Shown: piece after piece, positions 43,056-53,312 of the stretch
Layout: each line of letters begins with the position of its first letter
Position numbering within the stretch: position 1 is the stretch's first letter
Origin: Streptomyces griseiscabiei
GTDB lineage: Bacteria; Actinomycetota; Actinomycetes; Streptomycetales; Streptomycetaceae
Assembly: GCF_020010925.1 (NCBI RefSeq)
Contig: NZ_JAGJBZ010000002.1
Location: 2,356,001 to 2,420,000 of the forward strand
Direction of reading: 5' to 3'
Length of the DNA stretch: 64,000 nucleotides
Program-made: the position numbers and the translations under genes
Notes under the pieces: model-generated
The model's input: only the letters and a program-made list of their open reading frames with translations
Databases searched by the model: none
Told to the model about the DNA's origin: nothing

Positions 43056-43385
43056 GGCTGGGCGCAGTCCTTCCTTGAGACGTTCATGGGGTGGACGGCT
43101 CCCACGACGACGTGCGATCGACTACGCCTGACGACTGTCCGGCGGTGTCCGTCGCAACCTGCGGAGCGACAAGCCGTCGATGGCCCCCGCCAGGTCAAGC
43201 GGCGTGATGCGCAGGAAGTCATAAATCTCGGTGCTGCGGTCTATGCACCCACCGTACGGCGGACTTCTGCCCCTCTTCCCCCGTGAAAGGGGTACTGGCA
43301 GACCCCCGGAAGAACAGGCCCCCGTACGGGCGCACGTACGAAGCCCGCGGGTGGTTGTCTGGATGGCGGGCCCACTACAACGCAC
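43056..43385. other. Intergenic stretch without a gene
   Basis: 330 bp separating divergent metallophosphoesterase and aldo/keto reductase genes; apart from the dyad at its right end nothing is recognised. Confidence 0.4.
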
Positions 43386-43413
43386 TGATCATGACAATCG
43401 CAGGTCATGATCA
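43386..43413. promoter_or_regulatory. Operator-like inverted repeat before aldo/keto reductase gene
   Basis: TGATCATGAC - 8 bp - GTCATGATCA, perfect 10-bp arms, 38 bp upstream of the start codon. No adjacent regulator gene. Confidence 0.65.
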
Positions 43414-43451
43414 TCAACCGGCCTGAGGATCGCTACCGCAAGGAATACCTG

Positions 43452-44432
<981 letters not shown>

Positions 44433-44799
44433 CCGCCGTGCGCCGCAGACTCCGAAACGACTGAGGAGGCTGCTCGCGCCGGGCCCGGGCACACTGCGCT
44501 CGCGAGGCCGGTGCTGCGAGGAAAGTAGTTATGTGATGCCCGATGCTGCCTACGTCCGTTCCACTTCTCGCCCCCCACGTAGGCGCTGCTGCGGTCCCAC
44601 AGCAGCATCACCGACACCGGTAAATGGTCATTGACTGGCAAAGCTGAAACGCCGTCGATTGCGCCGAGGTGCAACTGAGTCTGACATGGCCATTTACCCC
44701 GCCGAACATGGCTGAAAATCCTAGAAGTCGCATTGCGGCGAGGTCTTGAGACGTGTTACAACAATTGACGTTGATCGTTGAATATCTAAAGGAGCAACC
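44433..44799. other. Intergenic, lower-GC stretch
   Basis: No gene seen. The last 100 bp are AT-rich (ending in AATATCTAAAGGAG) and include the ribosome binding site of the small reading frame at 44,800. Confidence 0.4.
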
Positions 44800-44904
44800 G
44801 TGAAGCCCCGTAAGGCAGCCGTGATAGTCGCCGCAGTGTGCGGCATCCTCGGAGTCGTGCTCTTCTCGCAGGCGCCGGCCTATGCGGGCCCGGTGTACGG
44901 CTAG
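44800..44904 (+). pseudogene. Small secreted peptide gene, interrupted by an amber codon
   Basis: A strong AAAGGAG precedes GTG 44,800. The frame encodes a typical Sec signal peptide, VKPRKAAVIVAAVCGILGVV then LFSQAPAYAG, ending at TAG (44,902) after PVYG. The same frame continues 16 codons (TTGSAGTVFNGTDCFPR) to a TGA at 44,953. One C-to-T change of CAG would explain the stop. Either a 34-residue peptide or the stump of a small secreted protein. Confidence 0.5.
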
Positions 44905-44955
44905 ACGACCGGCTCCGCAGGCACGGTCTTCAACGGAACGGACTGCTTTCCTCGG

Positions 44956-45470
44956 TGACCGAAGGCGAGGCCTCCGGGTGGCTGGGCTTCGACCTCCGCT
45001 CGCCGGGAGGCCTCGCTGTCACGGACGATGAGCGGTTGACTGGGCGGAGTGCCTCTATCCGCCGTGGCCATGTCTGGCCGGCTTCAAGGGGGCTGGTCAC
45101 GGGCCAGATTTGCAGTCGCATTCAGACTGCCATGTGACGCCCATTTGATCATCGATCGGTGGGCTCGGCGGCGCAATGGGCACGGCTCACAGGACTACGA
45201 ATTTCTCGACCCTCGCGATGCGGCCGGAAAGTATTTTCTTCATCGGCCGTGTACAGCAATAGCGGCAGCGAGAACCCGCGATGAAAAATCGACCTTGAAA
45301 AGCGATCGATTCCCGGTCGTAGTTCTTACTCAACTGCGGTCCATTAACGGCAAACGGATCGAAATGACCGATGGTTGACTTCCTTGAGCCGTGCGTGAGG
45401 TCGGGCCTGCTCGCCTGCGAGGTGGATGCGACAAGGACGACCCACTTCGGAGTCATGGAATCCGTGGATA
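44956..45470. other. Low-GC stretch without a supported gene
   Basis: GC falls well below the average, especially from 45,190 to 45,380, but no reading frame is convincing. Confidence 0.4.
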
Positions 45471-45505
45471 CCCAGGTGCCGACCGGGGTCCGGTTGGCAC
45501 CTGGG
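45471..45505 (-). terminator. Terminator of the secreted glycosidase gene
   Basis: CCCAGGTGCC and GGCACCTGGG form a perfect 10-bp stem enclosing a second ACCGG/CCGGT pairing, 22 bp beyond the glycosidase stop. Confidence 0.75.
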
Positions 45506-45526
45506 CGTTCCGGCGAGGCCGGGTTG

Positions 45527-48211
45527 CTACTGCTCTGTCAGCGGTGTGACGGCGACCTGGTCGATCACGGGCGCGTAGGGGGAGCGCTGGTCGTACTGGT
45601 TGTAGGTGTCGCCGTTGAAGTCGGGCAGTTCCTCGGCGGTGAACGTGAGCCGGTTCGTGCCCTTCTTCAGGCTGACCGGGACGGTCAGGTCGCGGAAGCT
45701 GTTGAAGTGGAAGGTGGTCGGGAACAGGATCTGGCGTGCCGGTTCGCCGTTGACCGAGAGGTCGGCGTGGCGGGCGATCGGGTCGGGGTTGTAGTGGGTG
45801 GCGGGCGCCTGCTCGGCGTTGGAGTAGCGGATGGTCACCGCGTGCCGCCCGGCACGCTTGGCGACGATGTCGAGGGTGAGGGCGTTGGCCTTTCCGTCGC
45901 CGATGTCGGTGACCGCCTTGCCGCCGGTGGCGAAGGTGTACGCCTCGGTGGCCTTGGCGGCGCCGCTCAGGGTGCCGGCCTCCGCCTGGTACACCTTGGT
46001 CGCCAGGTTGCCGCTTGATGCCGCGACCCGCAGCCGGTCGAGGACCAGTTCCTTCTTGGTGCCGGTGACTGTGATCTTGTTGATGCCCGCGGACAGGAAG
46101 ACCCGTACGACGTCCGTGCCCTTCTTGCCGGCGCCCACCTTGGGGATGTCGAGCGTGTCACCGTTGAGGGACACTTTCGCCTTGCCGCCGCCGAGGTGGT
46201 CGAGGGAGACCGTGGCCTCACCGTCGGTGCGGGAGTGGACCCAGAAGGTCGCGGAGGCGCCCTTGGGCAGCGGTACCGCGCCCGGTCCCGAGGCCTCGGG
46301 GTGTGTGTAGGCGGGCCGGGTTCCGGTGAGGGTGGCGTATTCGGCCTCGTAGATCGCCGGCCGGGTCACGTTCTCGTCGCGCAGGGCCAGGTCGATCTTG
46401 TCGATGATCGCGTCGCCCTTGGTGACGCCCAGGTCCGTGTCCTTCGCGGAGAGCGTGATCTTGTGCTTTCCGGCGGTCAGTTTCACGGTGGTGTCGGTGT
46501 GGCCCCAGACCACCCACTTGTAGCCGAGGGTCAGGCGCAGCTCCTGCGGTTCCTTGCCGTCGACGCGCAGGAAGACGTTGGTCGGGCCTTGTTCCTTCAC
46601 CCGGCCGTCCAGGTTGTAGGAGTTGGCGAAGACGCTCAGGTCGTACGTCCCGGTCGTGGGGACGTCGACGTCGAAGGAGAGCACGCCGTCGGATCCGGTG
46701 CGCAGGCCGCCGACGTTGTAGTTGCCGCTCGTCGCGAACTTGCCGACGTTGGAGGGTGTGCCCTCGGGTCCGTTCTTGGAGTAGCCGCTGCCGGTGTAGG
46801 TGGCGTTCTCCGCCTCGTAGGACTTGCGCCAGCCGACGGAGGGCTCGGCCGGCTCCCCACCGTTCCCGCCGGGGGAGAGGATGACCTGGTAGGCGGACAT
46901 CTCGTTCATGCCGGTCATCGGCAGGGTCACCGTGCCGTCCTCGCCGACGGTGACCTCCTGGTCCGCGAGCCGCTGGGGCTGCGCGGAGTCACCGACCTGC
47001 CCGGTCCACGGGATCTCCTGCACGGTGGCGTGCACCGTCGTCCCGAACAGCTTCGGGTCGATGTTGTCGAAGACGATGTCCGCGTCGCCGCTCTTGCCTC
47101 CGAAGATGGCGCGGGACTGCTTCTTGTCGGCGTCGAGCGTGGCCACGCCCTGGAGGGTGTACTGCTGGTTCGGGTGGGGAGCGGTCACCTGGACGGTGTG
47201 GCCGGTCATCTGGCCGTAGGCGTTGAACAGCCACCACTGGCCGTTGCCCTTGTTGGCGTCGACGGCCGAGTCGTTGAGGTTGCCGTCGATGTTCCAGTAC
47301 GCCAGGTCGGCGTCGATCTTGGACTCCTCGATGGCGGAGACCCACTGGACGACCTGGCCGGGCACGGAGAGGTGGTAGTTGTGGCCGTACTCGTTGACGT
47401 TGATCGGCAGCGGGCCGATACCGATCTCCTTCTCCCACTGCCGGTACTTGGCGACGCTGGTGCGGACCGCGGCGGGCGACGACAGCTCGTGCCAGGTCAT
47501 CACGTCCGGGACGACGTCGTTGGCCTTGGCGTACTGGAGGAAGCCCTTGACCTGGTCGAAGAGGAGGGAGGTGTTCGGGCCCGCGATCCGCGCGTCCGGG
47601 TCCAGGCTCTTGATGAGGTGGTAGGTCTCCTTCCAGGCCGCGAAGAAGTACTGCGGGTTGTTCAGCCAGGAGACGTTGTTGTAGCTCCACGCGCCCGAGC
47701 CGAACATGTTCCCTTCGGGTTCGTTGAAGGGGACGTAGACGACGTGGTCCTTGTAGTCGCCCGTCGTCCTGACCTGGGCGACCTGCTTCTTGATCTTCTC
47801 CTGGAAGTCCGCGAGCCGCTCGGGGCCGTTGGCGCCCGGCCACTGGTACGGGAACCCGCGGTAGATGTCGGTCATGTAGATGTAGACGTCCTTGCCGCCC
47901 GAGTCCACGAACGGCGGCAGGATCTCCAGCGCGTCCGCCCCCGGGTGCTGCGGGCCGTCCTGCGCCTTGGTGGACACCGTGCGCAGATGCATGCCCTCGA
48001 TGAGGTTGCGGCTGGGCGCGCCGTCACCGTAGATCCCGTACAACGAGCCGCTCGCCCCGCCGTGGAAGGCGCCCGTGTCGGTGGCGAGATCGATGACGAG
48101 TTGTTCCGGATCGGCTGCCTGGGCCGTGCTCGCGAAGGGGACGGCGAGCATGGTGGCGAGGACTGCGGCCATGATGACGCCGGCTCCCGTCGTTCTTTGT
48201 CGTTGTCTCAC
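45527..48211 (-). CDS. Large secreted clan GH-A-like glycoside hydrolase with CBM domains
   Basis: 894 residues. Signal peptide (VIMAAVLATMLAVPFASTAQ, cut near AQAADP). Residues 35-420 look like a TIM-barrel glycosidase: VPFNEPEGNMF carries the acid/base Glu after Asn, and LPINVNEYGHNY the second Glu. Residues about 455-620 and 625-890 are CBM6/CBM35-like sandwiches (YEAENATYTGSGY, YEAEYATLTG, YQAEAGTLSG). Exact GH family not recognised. It shares its whole plan with the protein at 55,158. Divergent from the LacI gene and preceded by a LacI-type operator at 48,574. Confidence 0.75.
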   Translation of the reverse strand: MRQRQRTTGAGVIMAAVLATMLAVPFASTAQAADPEQLVIDLATDTGAFHGGASGSLYGIYGDGAPSRNLIEGMHLRTVSTKAQDGPQHPGADALEILPPFVDSGGKDVYIYMTDIYRGFPYQWPGANGPERLADFQEKIKKQVAQVRTTGDYKDHVVYVPFNEPEGNMFGSGAWSYNNVSWLNNPQYFFAAWKETYHLIKSLDPDARIAGPNTSLLFDQVKGFLQYAKANDVVPDVMTWHELSSPAAVRTSVAKYRQWEKEIGIGPLPINVNEYGHNYHLSVPGQVVQWVSAIEESKIDADLAYWNIDGNLNDSAVDANKGNGQWWLFNAYGQMTGHTVQVTAPHPNQQYTLQGVATLDADKKQSRAIFGGKSGDADIVFDNIDPKLFGTTVHATVQEIPWTGQVGDSAQPQRLADQEVTVGEDGTVTLPMTGMNEMSAYQVILSPGGNGGEPAEPSVGWRKSYEAENATYTGSGYSKNGPEGTPSNVGKFATSGNYNVGGLRTGSDGVLSFDVDVPTTGTYDLSVFANSYNLDGRVKEQGPTNVFLRVDGKEPQELRLTLGYKWVVWGHTDTTVKLTAGKHKITLSAKDTDLGVTKGDAIIDKIDLALRDENVTRPAIYEAEYATLTGTRPAYTHPEASGPGAVPLPKGASATFWVHSRTDGEATVSLDHLGGGKAKVSLNGDTLDIPKVGAGKKGTDVVRVFLSAGINKITVTGTKKELVLDRLRVAASSGNLATKVYQAEAGTLSGAAKATEAYTFATGGKAVTDIGDGKANALTLDIVAKRAGRHAVTIRYSNAEQAPATHYNPDPIARHADLSVNGEPARQILFPTTFHFNSFRDLTVPVSLKKGTNRLTFTAEELPDFNGDTYNQYDQRSPYAPVIDQVAVTPLTEQ

Positions 48212-48573
48212 TGAAGTCTCCGTGGATTCCGTGGCATCTCGGACGCTGGATCCGATGCGTTTCGTACGGGACGAGGCCGGTCCGGGCGCCGACCTGCCAT
48301 GTCCCGCCAGGGGGCGAGTCGGTTCGACGTTGGGCCGCGCGACAGGAGTCGCCCCGGTTCACTGCCGCCCAGGTTCCGGGTTACGGACGCACTGGGCCGG
48401 CTTGCGGGAGGCGAACCGAGTCAGCGGGGCACCGCCGCCAGGTCTGAGCGCGACGGTCACTCGGTGGCATCCGCCGCCTGGAGGGGGAGCTCCGGGCGGC
48501 GGATGTATCAGGGGTTACCGCTCCGATGTGTGAGTGACGCCTCGACAGCAGTCGCGAGCCCTCGATGGCTCGT
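48212..48573. other. Intergenic region upstream of the glycosidase gene
   Basis: No gene. It is the long leader/promoter region of the minus-strand glycosidase gene. Confidence 0.4.
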
Positions 48574-48585
48574 CGAACCGGTTCG
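48574..48585. promoter_or_regulatory. LacI operator, copy 1
   Basis: CGAACCGGTTCG, perfect palindrome with the central CCGG expected of LacI-family sites. Lies 363 bp upstream of the minus-strand glycosidase start. Confidence 0.75.
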
Positions 48586-48836
48586 GGGAAGCTAGCATCG
48601 AGAAAACCAGCCAGCAATACCCCTGACATAGATCTCTTCGGCCTGGCATGGCCGGCCACCCCTGGTGAGACCGGCGCCCCGTCCCGCCGAATTTGACGCC
48701 CGGTCTGCTCGTGAGGGTGTGTGAACCCAGTTCGACCAGGCATCACGCCTCCGTACGTCGAGGTTTCCGGGCCGTTACGAGAAATGCGGCGCGAGGCGTT
48801 GACACTCGTCCGAGTTGCTCCTACCTTCACTTCACG

Positions 48837-48848
48837 CGAACCGGTTCG
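48837..48848. promoter_or_regulatory. LacI operator, copy 2
   Basis: CGAACCGGTTCG again, 74 bp before the lacI start codon. Confidence 0.8.
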
Positions 48849-48885
48849 ACGATCGGCGCCTGGCCGATTTCATTCCCTGAAGTAA

Positions 48886-48899
48886 TCGAACCGGTTCGA
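48886..48899. promoter_or_regulatory. LacI operator, copy 3
   Basis: TCGAACCGGTTCGA, a 14-bp palindrome 22 bp before the lacI start; centre-to-centre distance to copy 2 is 50 bp, about five helical turns. Confidence 0.82.
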
Positions 48900-48921
48900 A
48901 CCATCTCGGCAAGGGAGTCCC

Positions 48922-49962
48922 GTGAACATCGGTGAGATCGCCAAGCGGGCCGGTGTCTCGCGGAGCACCGTGTCGTATGCCCTGAGCGGGAAGCGACCGG
49001 TGTCCGGCGACACCCGTCTGAAGATCCAGCGGGTCATCGACGAGCTGGGCTACCAGCCCAACGCGAGTGCGCGGGCCCTGGCCAACGGGCGGACCAACAC
49101 CATCGGTCTGGTCTTCCCGCCGGCCGGGAACCACTACACCGGCATGCAGTTGGACTTCATCGGCAGTGTCACCGAGGCCGCCGCCACCTACGACTACGAC
49201 GTGCTGCTCTCCCCCAGCGGGGTGGACAGTGACCGTTCGTTCCAGCGGCTGCTGGGCGAGCGGCGGGTGGACGGTGCGATCCTGATGGAGATCCGGCTGC
49301 GGGACGACCGGCTCGACCATCTCGCCGCCCTGGACTTCCCCTCGGTCGCCATCGGCCGCAGCGCCCACCCGGAGGGCAGCTGGTGGGTGGGCCTGGACCA
49401 TACGGCACTGGCGGCGGCCTGTGTGCACCACCTGGCCGACCTCGGCCACCGCAGGGTCGCTTTCGTCAACCGGCCCGAGCAGCTCCTGCGGGCTGGGTAC
49501 GAGTCCGCCCACCGGGGCCTGGACGGCTTCACCAAGGCGGCGGCGGAACGCGGGCTGACCGTCCGCACGTACACCTGCGGGGACGACGCCGCCTCCGGTC
49601 TGACCTGTCTGGAGCGGATCCTGCACGACGACCCCGCCACCACGGCGCTGGTCACACTGAACGAGGCCGCGCTCGGCGGCCTGTACCGGGGGCTGGCCCA
49701 GGCCGGCCGCCATGTACCGCGCGACTTCTCCGTCACCGGAGTGGTGGCCGGCAGGTGGGCGGAGACGGTGACCCCGCAGCTCACCGCGGCGGACGTGCCC
49801 GCGGAGCAGATGGGCCGCCTCGCCGTCGACCTTCTCGTGGAACGGCTGGACAACCCGGACACGCCGGCCCGCAACCACCTGCTGGCGCCGCCCATCTCGT
49901 TGCGGGCGAGCACCGCGCCCTTCGGGCCCACTCCCGGCTCCGGTGCCGCCGTGACGTACTGA
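48922..49962 (+). CDS. LacI-family transcriptional regulator
   Basis: 346 residues, GTG start at 48,922 after AAGGGAG. HTH: MNIGEIAKRAGVSRSTVSYA, LSGKRPVSGDTRLKIQRVID with hinge YQPNASARALANGRT, then a periplasmic-binding-like sensor (IGLVFPPAG, GAILMEIRL, VTLNEAALGG). Three CGAACCGGTTCG operators flank it. It should repress itself, the ABC importer that follows and the divergent glycosidase until the sugar arrives. Confidence 0.92.
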   Translation: MNIGEIAKRAGVSRSTVSYALSGKRPVSGDTRLKIQRVIDELGYQPNASARALANGRTNTIGLVFPPAGNHYTGMQLDFIGSVTEAAATYDYDVLLSPSGVDSDRSFQRLLGERRVDGAILMEIRLRDDRLDHLAALDFPSVAIGRSAHPEGSWWVGLDHTALAAACVHHLADLGHRRVAFVNRPEQLLRAGYESAHRGLDGFTKAAAERGLTVRTYTCGDDAASGLTCLERILHDDPATTALVTLNEAALGGLYRGLAQAGRHVPRDFSVTGVVAGRWAETVTPQLTAADVPAEQMGRLAVDLLVERLDNPDTPARNHLLAPPISLRASTAPFGPTPGSGAAVTY

Positions 49963-50046
49963 CCCGCCCCACCACACCCTCCGACCCCCGACCGCGCACT
50001 TCACGCGCGCGTTCGGCGAGCCTCGCAACCCTCTGTTCCCCCTCTC

Positions 50047-50084
50047 AGGGCACACCTGTGCCGCTCCCAGGGCACACCTGTGCC
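50047..50084. repeat. Tandem 16-bp repeat with internal dyad
   Basis: AGGGCACACCTGTGCC occurs at 50,047 and again at 50,069, a 22-bp period. Each contains GGCACA-CC-TGTGCC. Located 20 bp before the binding-protein gene; could be an operator pair, an attenuator, or an mRNA stem-loop. Confidence 0.7.
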
Positions 50085-50104
50085 AAAACCCATGAGGAAC
50101 CACC

Positions 50105-51352
50105 ATGAACACATCTGCCAGACGGCGTCTCACCGCCGCCGCCCTGACCGTCGCCGCCGTCACCGTCAGCGCCACCGCGTGCTCCTCCGGATCGGACAGC
50201 GGCAGCACTGAGAACGCGGCCGGTGGCGGCACGTACACGATCTGGGACCCGTACCCGCAGTTCGACAAGTCCTCGGCCTGGGCGAAGCTGCTGGACGGCT
50301 GTGGCACCGAGGCCGGGGTGAAGATCAAGCGGACCGCGTTCGACACCAGCGACCTGACGAACAAGGCCCTGCTGGCGGCGCAGCAGGACAACTCCGCGGA
50401 CGTCCTCATCGTCGACAACCCCGTCGTCTCCACGCTGGCGGAGGCGGGCGTGCTGACCACGACCGACGACAACAAGATCGACACCTCGGCTGTCGACGCC
50501 AACCTGCTCGGGGCCGGCCAGTCGGGCGGGAAGACCTACGGCACACCGATCGGCGCGAACACCCTCGCCCTCTACTACAACAAGGCGGTGCTCAAGGAGG
50601 CCGGCGTCGACATCGCCTCGGTCAAGGACTGGGCCTCGCTGACGGCGGCGCTGGCGAAGGTCGAGAAGGCCGGGAAGAAGGGCATCACCTTCTCCGCGAT
50701 CGGCACGGAGGAGGGCAGCTTCCAGTTCCTGCCCTGGTTCTGGGGCTCGGGCGCGCAGCTCACCGACGTCGCCTCGTCCGAGGCGGTGTCCGCGCTGTCG
50801 CTGTGGAAGAACTGGCTCGACAAGGGCTACGCCCCCAACTCGGTGATCAACAACACCCAGACGACCAGTTGGGCGGAGTTCGCGAGCGGCGACTACGCGT
50901 TCGCGGAGAACGGCACCTGGCAGCTCGCCAACGCGCAGAAGGCCGGCTTCGAGTACGGCGTGATCCCCGTCCCCGCCTCCACCGGGGGCAACGCGGCGGC
51001 CCCGACGGGCGGTGAGTTCGTCACCGTCCCAGTCCAGGGCGAGACCGGCCGCTACGTCACCTCGCAGAAGCTCGTGACCTGCCTGACCAGCACCGACAAC
51101 CTCCTCGCCACCGACACGACCCTGTCCTACGTCGCCCCCACCACCGTGGTGCAGGACAAGCAGGTCGCCGCGAACGCCGAGCTCAAGCCGTGGGTCGACG
51201 CGGTCAAGGCGGCCAAGGGGCGCACCAGTGACGACCTGGGCACCAAGTACCCGAAGATCTCGGAACAGTTGTGGAAGGCGGTCCAGTCCGCGCTGAGCGG
51301 GTCCCAGTCGCCGAAGGACGCGCTCACGGCCGCCCAGTCCGCAGTCAAGTAA
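50105..51352 (+). CDS. ABC sugar transporter, substrate-binding lipoprotein
   Basis: 415 residues. Lipoprotein signal ending VSATACSSGSD with lipidated Cys26. A family 1 solute-binding fold: TYTIWDPYPQFDKSSAWAKL, ADVLIVDNPVVSTLAEAG, YGTPIGANTLALYYNKAVLK and GDYAFAENGTWQLANAQKAG. Anchored outside the membrane, it delivers a sugar to the two permeases that follow. No ATPase gene is in the cluster, so a shared MsiK-type ATPase is expected. Confidence 0.92.
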   Translation: MNTSARRRLTAAALTVAAVTVSATACSSGSDSGSTENAAGGGTYTIWDPYPQFDKSSAWAKLLDGCGTEAGVKIKRTAFDTSDLTNKALLAAQQDNSADVLIVDNPVVSTLAEAGVLTTTDDNKIDTSAVDANLLGAGQSGGKTYGTPIGANTLALYYNKAVLKEAGVDIASVKDWASLTAALAKVEKAGKKGITFSAIGTEEGSFQFLPWFWGSGAQLTDVASSEAVSALSLWKNWLDKGYAPNSVINNTQTTSWAEFASGDYAFAENGTWQLANAQKAGFEYGVIPVPASTGGNAAAPTGGEFVTVPVQGETGRYVTSQKLVTCLTSTDNLLATDTTLSYVAPTTVVQDKQVAANAELKPWVDAVKAAKGRTSDDLGTKYPKISEQLWKAVQSALSGSQSPKDALTAAQSAVK

Positions 51353-51381
51353 CCCAAGTCGCCGATGTCAGAGGCCCGTTG

Positions 51382-52365
51382 ATGAACCGCACGACACAAG
51401 CGCCGGATGCGCTGTCGGCACGCGGCCGGAACGGGGCGGCGACCGCCGCCCCGCCCCCGGCCCGCACCACGCCCCGGCGGCGTCCAGCCTCCCCGCAGTG
51501 GGCTGCCTGGGCCTTTCTCGCCCCGGTCACCCTCTACCTCGCTCTTTTCTACGCCTATCCCCTGTACCGCAACATCGACCTGAGCCTGCGCAACTACACG
51601 GTCCGCTCCTTTGTGCAGGGGGACGCGCCGTTCACGGGCCTGAAGAACTATCTGACCGTTTTCGACGACCCGACGTTCGCCCCCGCCCTGCTGCACACCG
51701 TCGTGTTCACCGCCGTGTGCCTGGTCTTCCAGTACGCGATCGGCCTGGCCCTCGCCGTCTTCTTCAACCAGCACTTCCGGCTCTCGGCCACCCTGCGCGC
51801 CCTGTTCCTGGTTCCCTGGCTGCTGCCGCTGATCGTGTCGGCGTCGACCTGGTCGTGGATGCTCAACAGCGACTCCGGCATCGTCAACGCCACCCTGCAC
51901 GCCGTCGGCATCGAGCCGGTGAACTGGCTGACCTCGCCGTCCTGGGCACTGGCCTCGGTGATCATCGCGAACATCTGGATCGGCGTCCCCTTCAACCTGG
52001 TCGTGCTCTACAGCGGCCTCCAGTCCATCCCCACCAGCCTGTACGAGGCGGCGGCCCTCGACGGCGCGAACGCCTGGCAGCGCTTCTGGCGCATCACCTT
52101 CCCGCTCCTGCGCCCGGTGTCCGCCATCACCCTGCTCCTCGGGCTGGTCTACACCCTCAAGGTCTTCGACATCATCTGGATCATGACCAAGGGCGGCCCT
52201 GCCGACTCCTCCACCACCTTCGCCACCTGGTCCTACCAACTCGGCTTCGGCAACCTGCTGCCCGCCTTCGGCCCCGGAGCGGCCGTCGGCAACCTGCTCG
52301 TCGTCGCCGCCCTGGTCTTCGGCCTGATCTACCTGCGGGTCCAGCGAAAGCAGGCGCTGTCATGA
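51382..52365 (+). CDS. ABC sugar transporter permease (MalF-like)
   Basis: 327 residues from the ATG at 51,382; upstream in-frame codons overlap the binding-protein gene and are rejected. Six membrane helices and the EAA loop YEAAALDGANAWQRFWRITF. The N-terminal 40 residues are Ala/Pro/Arg-rich and cytosolic. Overlaps the next permease by 4 bp (ATGA). Confidence 0.93.
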   Translation: MNRTTQAPDALSARGRNGAATAAPPPARTTPRRRPASPQWAAWAFLAPVTLYLALFYAYPLYRNIDLSLRNYTVRSFVQGDAPFTGLKNYLTVFDDPTFAPALLHTVVFTAVCLVFQYAIGLALAVFFNQHFRLSATLRALFLVPWLLPLIVSASTWSWMLNSDSGIVNATLHAVGIEPVNWLTSPSWALASVIIANIWIGVPFNLVVLYSGLQSIPTSLYEAAALDGANAWQRFWRITFPLLRPVSAITLLLGLVYTLKVFDIIWIMTKGGPADSSTTFATWSYQLGFGNLLPAFGPGAAVGNLLVVAALVFGLIYLRVQRKQALS

Positions 52366-53204
52366 CGAGTACACAGCCGGTCCTCAACCGCAGCCCCCGT
52401 ACCTGGGCAAAGACTGCCATCGGCCTCGTCCTGACCGCCGTCATGCTCTTCCCGGTCTACTGGATGCTGAACGTGTCCTTCACCCGCGACCAGGACATGC
52501 GCAAGAGCCCGCCGGACCTGTTCCCCGCCCGGCCCACTCTGGAGGGCTACCGGGCCGTCGTCGACCAGCAGTTGCCCTACCTCGGCACCAGCCTCGTCAT
52601 CGGCCTCGGCACCGTGGCCCTGACCGTGGCACTGGCCGCCCCGGCCGGCTACGCGCTCGCCAAACTGCGTCCACGCGGCGGTGGAATCCTCAACTTCGTC
52701 CTGCTGGCCGCCCAGATGATCCCCGGCATCATCATGGCGATGGGGTTCTACGCCATCTACCTCCAGCTCGGCCTGCTCCAGTCCGTGCCCGGCCTGATCG
52801 TCGCCGACTCCACCCTCGCCGTCCCGTTCGCGGTGCTCATCTTCACCGCGTTCATGTCCGGCATCCCCGGCGAACTCCTCCAGGCCGCGACCATGGACGG
52901 TGCCGGGCCGCTGCGCACTTTCTGGTCGATCGTCCTGCCGATGAGCCGCAACTCGGTCGTCACGGTGTCCCTGTTCGCGTTCCTGTGGTCCTGGTCCGAC
53001 TTCGTCTTCGCCAGCACTCTCGTCAACGGCGGCGCCCACGAGCCGATCACCCTGGGCATCTACCACTACATCGGCAACAACAACCAGCAGTGGAACGCCA
53101 TCATGGCCACCGCCGTCGTCGCCTCACTGCCCGCCGCGGTCATCCTCGTCCTCGCCCAGCGCTACGTCGCCGCCGGCGTGACCGCCGGCGCCGTCAAGGA
53201 CTGA
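52362..53204 (+). CDS. ABC sugar transporter permease (MalG-like)
   Basis: 280 residues with six membrane helices and the EAA-type loop ELLQAATMDGAGPLRTFWSI. Starts at the ATG overlapping the previous stop. Pairs with the MalF-like permease to form the channel of the importer. Confidence 0.93.
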   Translation: MTSTQPVLNRSPRTWAKTAIGLVLTAVMLFPVYWMLNVSFTRDQDMRKSPPDLFPARPTLEGYRAVVDQQLPYLGTSLVIGLGTVALTVALAAPAGYALAKLRPRGGGILNFVLLAAQMIPGIIMAMGFYAIYLQLGLLQSVPGLIVADSTLAVPFAVLIFTAFMSGIPGELLQAATMDGAGPLRTFWSIVLPMSRNSVVTVSLFAFLWSWSDFVFASTLVNGGAHEPITLGIYHYIGNNNQQWNAIMATAVVASLPAAVILVLAQRYVAAGVTAGAVKD

Positions 53205-53312
53205 CGCGGCAACGCCCGCACGCAGCCGCGCTCTTCACGAGCGGCCGTGCGAGCGCCGTCGCCCCACCCGGCGGAACACCGCCCCCTCCGCTCAAGAAAC
53301 GAGTGCCGCTTC

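Noticed and set aside
46196..48214. 672-codon open frame on the strand opposite the secreted glycosidase
   Set aside because: Shadow of the glycosidase gene: Val/Gly/Asp/Arg-rich without domains, and produced by the GC bias of third positions. The same holds for the 1038-codon frame opposite 55,158-58,352 and the long frame opposite the 24,970 protease.
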